Source: Dryococelus australis (taxonomy: Eukaryota; Arthropoda; Insecta; Phasmatodea; Phasmatidae). From it: a stretch of DNA of 64,000 bases. The DNA lies in NCBI GenBank assembly GCA_029891345.1, contig CM057009.1, positions 303,033,466 to 303,097,465 of the forward strand, read 5' to 3'. Each line of letters opens with the position of its first letter. Position 1 is the first letter of the stretch. Position numbers and translations under genes: made by a program. The notes beneath the pieces are model-generated. The model had not been told where the DNA came from. It saw only the letters and a program-made list of their open reading frames with translations, and ran no database searches. This document shows, in pieces, positions 35,001 to 64,000 of this stretch.

Positions 35001-35579
35001 CAACTGTTGCGACCACAACTAAAACAGAAACATGGAACCAAGTGGCGATGACAAGGCATGGGCACAGAGAAGGCCGCTGAGCCAACAAAAGTTCCACTCA
35101 TCACAACACAAATACAACCACCCATCACAGCAAGACTGCAAACAAGTAGTTGTGAAAACATCAACATCACAAGGTTTAAAACTATTATAGTTGAGTATGG
35201 CATGGAACACATTTTCACAAAACTTTATAGTCATTGACAATTAAAAAATGCATGTCATATTATTAGGAGTGGACACCATTAAAACATACATTTTCTTAAA
35301 CACAACATTATGTTTGTCAACAGTAATAACTGTGACAAAGTATTACAAGTTCCAATATACACATCAGGAGAATAAAATGAGCTAACAGATACATTTCAAT
35401 ATAGCATAAATAAAATCAAAACTATAGAAGGAAATATAAAAAACAATGTTAAAAGTAAAATTAATACCAGAAAGGAGAACTAACAATAGTCATAAATAAA
35501 TTTCAAGACAGACTTGCGAACATATTAGAGTCAACGGATGCCAAAAACTATTAAATTAAACTATAAATGACAACAGACA

Positions 35580-38300
35580 AGCCCATACATACATTCAAGA
35601 CTGCATGGCAAAAATTATTACAACAAATTAATAATATGGAAGATGTAGAGATTGTAGAACATTCAAACTTGACTTATGCTGCTCCGAGTTTCGTGATCAG
35701 AAAAAAAAGGGAGGAATAAGATTTTAACTGAATTTCGTCAATTAAATCAGTATATAAAAAGAGTACAATATCCCCTCCCCAGAACTGAAGAAATTTTAAA
35801 CACATTACAGAACCCAAAGTATATTACATCGTTAGATTTATTTTTAGGGTTTTAAGCTATTCCAGTTAGAAAACAAGATAGACACAAACTCATGTATACA
35901 ATAGACGGGGTAGGTCTATATCAATATAAAAGAAAGCCAATGGGTTTAAGTACCTCACCACAATACTTCCAACAATTTATTGATATTTTGTTAGGACCTT
36001 TGAGATGGAATACTGCCACAGCAAAAATAGATTATATATTTATAATAGGTAACACATTTAGAGAACATTTAGCAAACATCTGGAAAGTATTAAAGAGATT
36101 ACAAGACTTAAATGTCAATATCAATGCAAAAAAATATTCCTGCATACAAAAAGAGATAAAAATTTTAGGCCATTAGATACCACAAGGAATTGTTACTGAC
36201 TCAGAAAACGTTACAAGTATACAACAAATGGCACCAATGGGAAATGTAAAGGAACTAAGGACATTTCTAGGCATGATGTCCTACTTGCGTAGGTACATAT
36301 CTAACTATGCCACAAAAGCAGAACCACTCGTGGAACTCACTAAAATTAATACACTATAAGTGGGGAGAAAAATAACACAGGGCTTATCTAGAGTTAAAGA
36401 ATGCCATACAAAGCGCTCCTATATTACGTTTTAATGATAATAATTCCTCCATCCTTGCATGTGACGCATCACAGACCAGAATAGGGGAAGTATTGAGGCA
36501 AAAACAAGAAAATAGTAAACAGAGAAATATTATAGCTTTTGCATTAAAAAAGTTATCCATAAATGAAACAAACTGGTATACTATAGAAAGGGAGCTAGGC
36601 GCGATAAAATACTTTTGTAATTATTTTAGACAGTATTTGTATGAAAGGTCATTTGCTATAAAGACAGATCATGCAAATCTCAGATATTTGAAAACCATGG
36701 CTGAACACAACATCAGAATACAAAATATGGTTGATGCATTGAGTACGACTGTCAGGCAAAAATATTACAAGGAAAGTACATTAGCAGATGTGATGAGTAG
36801 AATACCTACAGAAGGCCAGACACAATTAAATAGTGTTAAAGTTAACAATATTAATTATAGAATTAAAACAGAAATTATTGAATGTAATAGTTTATATAGG
36901 ATGCTAGCGGAAAGTATGATACAAATTTTTTGCAGAAAGAAACAGAAATAAAACACATTATTGCCAAATACATAATGAATAATTAACTGCCAAATATAAT
37001 AAATCTTTTCACCGAGAAAGGGGAACAAGGTTTTGACAAACCACAAATTATTAAGGCCATAATAAGTTCAGAAATAATTCCTGTACCAGTAATAGCAAAA
37101 ATTATCACCAAAATTTTTCAGGTAACGACAGAAATTATAGAAGGATATAATCCAAACAAAATAAAATTTACTAGTTTAAACCCAGTATTAAAATGTTTTC
37201 ACCATAGTAAAAGTAATGGGCACAACACATTATTTACTTGTGTACCAACATGAACAAGAATACATTAAAATAGAGAATGATGACAAACTATTTATGTGCT
37301 CAATACAAAACAACATACAAAACTCACCATTTTCAGAATACGAACACGACCCAATTATACAAACTCAAAATTGCATTAACAGAATCCAGTAAAGCAGACT
37401 CAAAATATATAAAACTAGCCAGATGATATGGTAAAGCTGCAAACAGGGAAATATTTTTAAAAATTCACACACTTGTGGAAGAAAAGAAACTCACACTAGT
37501 GCCACAATATTACGTAAATGAAATTATAGCAGCCAACCATGACTCACTATTAGGAGGAAGCCATTTTGGAGTGTTTAAGATGCTGCAAAAAATTAAACAC
37601 ATATATAACTGGGATACCATGAACAAGGGCATCAAAAACTACATAAAGAATTGCCCTATTTGTCAAAAAATTAAACCTAGTAACCAGAAACCCATGGGGC
37701 AGCTACAACCAATTTAACATCCACCCTTATCAAAGTCTTAGGCATTATATGCTAAAGGGACATTGCAGAAATCAAGATAAGGCAACCAATACATACTAGT
37801 CATGACAGAGATCTTTAGCAGATTTGTTGTAGCTCAGGCAGTAAAATCAATTAATGTGCCAACTTGCGCAAATTTAATTAAAGATCATCATACTACGATA
37901 CTGATGCCCACATCAGATTCTAACAGATAGAGGGACATCATTTAATAATGAACTCATACACAATTTGTTAACGAAACTAGAAATAAAAAATGCTTCAAAC
38001 TATATCATACAATTCAGCATGTAATTGCCTAGTTGAGGTGATGAACAAAGTTATAGGACAACAACTGATGGCATGCGCACACAAAGATCCCGCCAGCTGG
38101 GATGACTATCTTATTTTTTTTTTGTTTAGTTATAACACAACAGTGAACACGAGTACAACACTTACACCCTTTCACTTATTACACAGGATAGAAGCAACAC
38201 AGCAATGTGGTAACACACAAATATTACCAAAGGGGCCAAGACTGGTGCGAGAAGCTACTAAGAGTTAGCGAACAAGCAAAGTTAAACCTAAAACAAGCAC
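35580..38300 (+). pseudogene. pol: Gypsy pol relic (RT, RNase H, integrase)
   Basis: RT spans about 35660-36330 with SFVIRKK, YITSLDLFLGF, YTIDGVGLYQYKRKPMGLS and LKRLQDLNVNINAKKYSC. The YxDD core is replaced by KIDYIFIIG, so the catalytic Asp pair is lost. RNase H follows with ACDASQTRIGEVLRQ (36460) and FAIKTDHANLRYLKTM (about 36650-36700). The integrase zinc-binding domain (HDSLLGGSHFGVFK, then CPICQKIKPSNQKPMG) lies at 37540-37710. The core is broken, with WDDYLIFFLFSYNTTVN and TPFHLLHRIE at its end (about 38100-38200). Open stretches of 80-150 codons remain between stops. Confidence 0.78.
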
Positions 38301-38395
38301 AACACAAACAGAAGGAACAGTTCGACAAAGCACACCAACCAAACAAAATTTGAATAGGAGATTAGACCTTCCTCTAGGCCCAAAATTTTTTGAGT

Positions 38396-39309
38396 AAATT
38401 TGACTCGCTGGTTTAAGAGTCAAGCCAAAAAAATTGTGCATCAGAAAGAGCTTAGTAAATTTTATTAGAAAATAATTTTATCTTCTTGATACTTTTCTTT
38501 TAGTTGAATATTACATAATATATTCATTAAAATATGTATTATAAAAGTGTGACAACAGGACAATCATTTGTGGTAACTGCAACAATATTTGTATACAGTA
38601 CTGTGATCAACAAAAGTATATATGCAACTATGCAGTAATTCTTAAAGTGGATTTTGTTACCATTTGGTTTCTTTTCTTTTCTGACTTTACCTGCTACCTA
38701 CTCGGGGAAATCTGAACTACATGTATAATTTTTTGAGAGCTAAGAAGCTAACATTTTGTTGCGTATAGTGCCGAAGCCGATGTTTTTAATAACGTGTGCA
38801 TTATTATGTAAATGCAATAATAGTCATCTTATATGTCCATCCGCTAGATGTAGCTAAAGAGACTGAAAACTCAGAATATAGGTTGCCTTTTGTGATTACG
38901 AGAAAGAGACAAAACAATTTTGGTGGCGAAAAAAACTGCACTTGTTATGTCACTTAAAACTAAAAATATAAATTATACTTTTCTATAAATTTGTAGTTCT
39001 ATTACTAATATAAAAATATATTAATGTCATGTTGATTAGCTTTATCTACATTATGGTTGGTAATCAGGTGAAAACCATGCAATTTTTATTGTAGTGGTAA
39101 CAATGTGTTGTTGGAAGCAAACGTGAAAACAAAAAACAAGTAATTTTATAATTTTATTTATTTAATAGAAAGTATTGAAATGGTGTGTTAAGAGTTTATA
39201 AAGATGATAATTTTTAGCTTGAGAATGACTCATGTGTGATATGATGCATTTAATGAGACTATCAGTGTGAAACGAAAAAATAGTGACTAAAAATTTGACT
39301 CGCAGGTTT
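38396..39309. repeat. Direct repeat pair with internal TGACTC/GAGTCA hairpins
   Basis: AAATTTGACTCGCTGGTTT at 38396-38414 recurs as AAATTTGACTCGCAGGTTT at 39291-39309 (18 of 19 bases). In both copies TGACTC pairs with a GAGTCA a few bases later (38401-38406 with 38417-38422; 39296-39301 with 39319-39324). The 895-bp interval between them has no gene. It could be a non-autonomous element or a tandem duplication remnant. Confidence 0.45.
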
Positions 39310-42261
39310 TAATAATGTGAGTCAGGCATGCCTGGAAAGTGTTTATTTACGCATGAATTGCGAGTAAGCAGAAGCCCTGGGAGATTGGGTCTGGGTGCAT
39401 AATAGAGCTAGAATCAAGGCACTCACATTTAAATATAAGGGCCCAAATCTTGTCACAAATATTATTGAGCCATCCACAATAGAAATTCAAATAGGCAAAA
39501 CTGGACACTACAAGCATGACACAGTAAATACATGAAATGTAAAAATTGCACACATAAGACACTAATTATGCCTTGTTGTTTTGCAGATAACAGAATCAAG
39601 AAATGATGCACGCAACGAACAGGTTGTGTATGGCGGACCATTCTGAGAAATGAACTAAATATTTTTAGGTCAGAACAGACAGAGAAGGCTGTTTTGGAAC
39701 CACGGTGACAAGAAAATGATCCGGCCACAAAGAGAGTACATAGGCTACCAAGGTAACCTAATGTAAATAAACTCGACCGAGTTATAATGGCGAGAAGTAG
39801 GGACTAAAAATAAGAAATTCTCTTAAAAATATTAATTAATTGAAATAATTAGGCAATCAGCCTATTAATAAGAATATTAAGGGTTTACTTGAGTATATAT
39901 AAAATGAGTATACTATATAATTTACTATAAGCAAGTAATCAAATGTAAGGAGAGAAAGGCCTACTTCTCCCCACAACATACCTGGACATTTATTCCAAAA
40001 TTTTCAGGAGCAGTGCTGGGGAAATTATTCAGCAGCAGGTATCACAACACAATGTGGTGCGCCATTTTCCCTGACGTCACATAGTCAGGAGAGTGCACAT
40101 TTCTTAGCACAAATCATGGCACGTTTAACACACAACACAAATAGAAATATTGCGTTCATTAGCGGCGAAAATGAAATTCAAGCACACTTAATAGTATGAA
40201 CTATTAAGAGATAGTATTACTGTTTCAAAAGAAAAGTATACTTCCAAGCCAGTACAAACATGCATGTAGAGCGAATACGAACACATACACGCAGATTGGA
40301 ACCACATTTAATATATACTGATGCCTAAAAAGAGTTTGCAGAGAATAAAGTAACGTAGTAGTGACGGAACATAAGACAGATGCTGATGCATCTTAAAATT
40401 TCGCAAATGGCACTCAAACAGGAAGCCGTAGCTGCGCGAAAACACTTCATGGCGGCTCTACAAAAAGGAACCTAAGTCCATTTACCACGCTCTTGTTGAA
40501 TCAGTCACCAGCAGAGTACACCACATACTGGAAACAGATGACGCTTAAAAAAGGATAACAAAATATAATAACTCTGGGACATTTCAAAAAGTTAAACATG
40601 TAAATTATGATAAAAATTAAAGCAAATAATAAAAAAAAGTAATAAGTTACAATTATCCAATAGGTATATGGAGAAAAGAAATGCCATTATACGTACCAAG
40701 AATAGAAAATATGAATAATATTGAAGTTGCGGAGTGTCTTAAAGCGTGCACGTAAACCATAATAAACTCACTCTCCCAGTGATCAGCACCTATAAAATTG
40801 TTTGGGGGATAAACGGCGCTGATCACGATCCTCAATCCATGTTACAACATTAAGTAACATAGTAATTATAACTAGTACAAGAATAGTACATAAAAAAAAA
40901 AAGAGAAATGATAGGTAAAAGATTGTAAAGTTAAAATATTGTTACTACAGGCTTCTTTTAAACACAAGTTGCTAAAAACATAAAGTAACAGATTACATAT
41001 TAAGAGTAAAATACTGCAGGTAGTCCATCCCCGTCAAGCTAAAACCTTTGGTAATTACTCGGTGTGCCCTCTCTGGATACTGATCTAGGAGATGTATAAC
41101 AATAACATAACTATTTAAAAAACTACGTTTTGGGAAGGGGTGCTTTATAAAGCACCAGGGCCATCAAATTCTCAAAATGATCTTGCTCCTTTCTATCCTA
41201 ACTGAAAAAGATTCTGAAGACCCTGGTTGGATGCCTTCCAGGATCAGAATTGAAGCCTTAATAATAATGTGCTACAATCTGCTACAGCTGTAAACTACTT
41301 CAGGCACGAGTTTATTGAAAAAAAAAAAAGTAAAAGTTTAAAAAAACACTAATGGGATGTACTACAAATAAAATTCATTCAACAGAAAAAAAATATGTAC
41401 TTATCTTTGTAGTATATATAATTTAATACATTAAAATGAAAATCAACAACTTTTTTCACAATAAATACGTAACAATGGCATATTTCATACAAACATAACA
41501 CAAAACTACCACATACTATATGTAATTGCTTTGCAAAACTGCAATAAAATAATTTTAATCAACTGTGCTTTACCTGTTTTACACAGTAACAAACTGTTCA
41601 AAATTATATTGGCTTATTGAAACACTACAATGATTATATGAAAAAAATAAGTAATTGGATTGTCACATTTTCCTTTCTTAATTCATACATAAGGTATATG
41701 TTTCTTTTATGAATAATATTATTACTTTCTCAAGTAAAGAAACTAGTCAACAACCACATATTCCAATGCTAGAGTAAATAATCACACCTATACACAGAGT
41801 CAACAACAATATTCACAAATTAATAATGTACAAAACTGGATCACGGATGGATTTTAGTCTTCTTACTCAATCTAATGTGATGAAACAAAATTACACCATC
41901 ATACTTTTTATAAACAGGTTTATGAAAACAATCAATGTACAGTTTTTATCCAAATATTTTTCACCTATTATACAAAAACATGGACTCTAAACTGGAGACC
42001 ATTAGTAAAGGTTTTAGTCTCTCACAACACATGAGGTAGAATGTAAATAAAAATTACACAGTATTTCAATACAATGCAAAAAAATCAAATATAGTATGAA
42101 CATATCTTTATACTGTTCCAGTTTACCATGTATGGTTTGAAAGATTGGACAATGTATGAACACTAATCATGTAGTTTAACAGTAGAGAAGTGTTGGTTAG
42201 AAATTTTAATGGCAGCATGTAATACAATTCTGAGATTATTATTTTTCTTAGTAACATTATA
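39310..42261. other. AT-rich region downstream of the host gene
   Basis: No recognisable gene. The part next to 42262 should hold the 3' UTR of the minus-strand host gene. The first AATAAA on that strand that I find is at 41316-41311, about 950 bases after the stop codon. Short open frames (for example minus 39347-39728) show no domain. Confidence 0.45.
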
Positions 42262-62725
<20,464 letters not shown>

Positions 62726-64000
62726 CTGTGGAAAAGTGAACAAATTATACCTGTATATAATATCTGGGTAGAAACTGTACACTATATGTGCTTATTAAAA
62801 GATTATACACAGTGTTATAAATCCAAAATACCACAAAATTTGCATAAGTTATGTATTTGATGTTTTAAACTAGCCGCCAGTCAAAGACTGTGAAATCAAC
62901 AGGAACATTCACAATGTGGCTAAATTTTTAATAAAGTGTGTATCCAGTGTAAGTAACCACTAAGCTGTCATAAAGCAGGGAAAGTAAAGGAGCCGGTGAG
63001 GTAGATATAATAGACAGTTATTAGACACTAGACTATGTGCCAATTGAACTCGTAAATATAGCAGTGATTACGCTATAAGTGACAAACCAGTAAGAACAGA
63101 CTTTTTAGACCTCACCAGCGACAAGATTCCATGTGTTATTAGTGGCTGACAGTCTACATAAATTATGTAGAATTACTTAGAGAACCTCACCACAGTGCCA
63201 GTAATATCTACAAACATATCATGTATAGATGCTTTCCAAAGTGTTTGTGATAAGTGAAGTCAGATACTTCCACAGTATACATGGTAGAGTTAGCCTTCGA
63301 TAACAGGACTATTAGATAATTTTAGATAATTTTATAATGAATTGATGTGTAGGTACACAATTAAATATAACAATACATTTTTTCAGTGTACTTGTGAAGA
63401 TTGCCTACGAGAAGAATGCAGTTTTGTAGGAGAGTATTTTCTGCTCTGCTTGACTTTTGTATTTGTGTGTTTACCTTGAAAATTCTATGAACTTAGACCG
63501 TGAACTGGTAAGATAGATGGACAACCGACAGGTACAGGAGGAAATTAGATTTCTAGTATAATGACTTGATGGGTAGGTAAACATGTATATATGACCATGA
63601 GTTTTGACAGTGTATGTATGAAGATCACCTATAAGAAGAATGCTGTTTTGCAGGAATGTGTATTTATGCTATACTTTTGATTACTCATATATTATTCTAA
63701 TGTTCCGTATGTTTGCAATATCTGTGCACCACCAAAGAATCGAATGAGTACCCTAGAGCCACAGAGCACCCATGAACTCACTACGGTGAAACCAGGTGCC
63801 AGATATCTTAAATTCTATTGATTAAAGGATTTTGTGTTTGTTTAAAGTGACCTCCGTGCGCCAATTGCCGCAAATTTCATGCATGTTTCATTAAAGTGTA
63901 CTTGCATTGTGTCATCTAGCCCGGCAACCCAGGTGATGGAATGCCCGAGGTTGGCGAACACTCAACCTTTCACATGTAACTATTCAGCTTGCTGTAAGAC
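62726..64000. other. Intron upstream of the PH exon, with a diverged duplication
   Basis: No further exon of the host gene is recognised up to the window edge. At 63337-63470 and 63566-63690 two diverged copies of a unit are present (GTGTAGGTACACA/GGGTAGGTAAACA, AGAAGAATGC.GTTTTG.AGGA). The rest shows nothing. Confidence 0.45.

Larger units (their letters stand above)
33890..38350 (+). mobile_element. A-rich Gypsy-type LTR retrotransposon relic
   Basis: The plus strand carries gag-like and pol blocks in the order zinc knuckle, RT, RNase H, integrase over about 4.4 kb. The coding strand is strikingly rich in A. No pair of LTRs could be placed at the ends, so the borders are those of recognisable coding sequence. 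It lies outside the introns of the host gene, downstream of its last exon. Confidence 0.7.

Overview
This is an AT-rich eukaryotic window with long non-coding stretches, three (TA)n microsatellites and many decayed transposable elements of different classes. One host gene can be supported, on the minus strand with classical GT-AG introns. The set of elements (Polinton/Maverick, piggyBac, pogo/Tigger, mariner-like, copia, several Gypsy) and the style of the proteins suggest an invertebrate, most likely an arthropod with a large repeat-rich genome. The sequence alone does not give the species. No rRNA, tRNA or CRISPR was seen.

Region 1 (about 1.1-18.9 kb) is the most interesting part. I read it as one very old Polinton/Maverick-like (adintovirus-like) element with two divergent gene arms. 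The minus arm, from the centre outwards, has a small unassigned ORF (15.7 kb), a phospholipase-A2-like minor capsid gene (15.3-14.7 kb), an adenain-like cysteine protease (14.7 kb), a penton/minor-capsid-like gene (8.2-6.9 kb), a major-capsid-like gene (2.4-1.6 kb) and an uncharacterised gene (1.56-1.08 kb). The plus arm has an FtsK/HerA-type packaging ATPase (16.0-16.6 kb), a coiled-coil-like ORF, a protein with a DPNEL domain (17.3-18.0 kb) and an integrase ending in a chromodomain (18.0-18.9 kb). All carry stops or frameshifts. The element was later hit by a Gypsy retrotransposon with two diverged LTRs (8.7-13.6 kb), by a 565-bp foldback element inside the penton-like gene, and perhaps by a 200-bp MITE. 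I saw no DNA polymerase B. A mariner-like transposase fragment lies at the left edge.

Region 2 (19-42 kb) holds a Gypsy gag/protease relic (20.6-22.1 kb), a minus-strand C2H2 zinc-finger gene whose C-terminus resembles the DPNEL domain of the Polinton (25.8-26.4 kb), a gag scrap fused to an LTR (28.6-29.5 kb), a piggyBac transposase with all three catalytic Asp (30.3-31.9 kb) and a long A-rich Gypsy relic (33.9-38.3 kb). The rest is AT-rich sequence in which I see no gene.

Region 3 (42.2-62.8 kb) is the 3' end of a minus-strand host gene for a Rho-family guanine nucleotide exchange factor of the DBS/MCF2L type. Four exons (end of PH domain, acidic linker, SH3 domain, SH3 end plus C-terminus) join in frame with consistent phases. 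The two long introns are filled with transposons: a PHD-finger/gag region next to a copia pol (45.1-50 kb), two minus-strand Gypsy relics (51.0-52.5 and 54.9-57.1 kb), a pogo/Tigger transposase (58.8-60.4 kb), microsatellites and a dispersed repeat family. The upstream exons (rest of PH, DH and N-terminus) must lie beyond the right edge.
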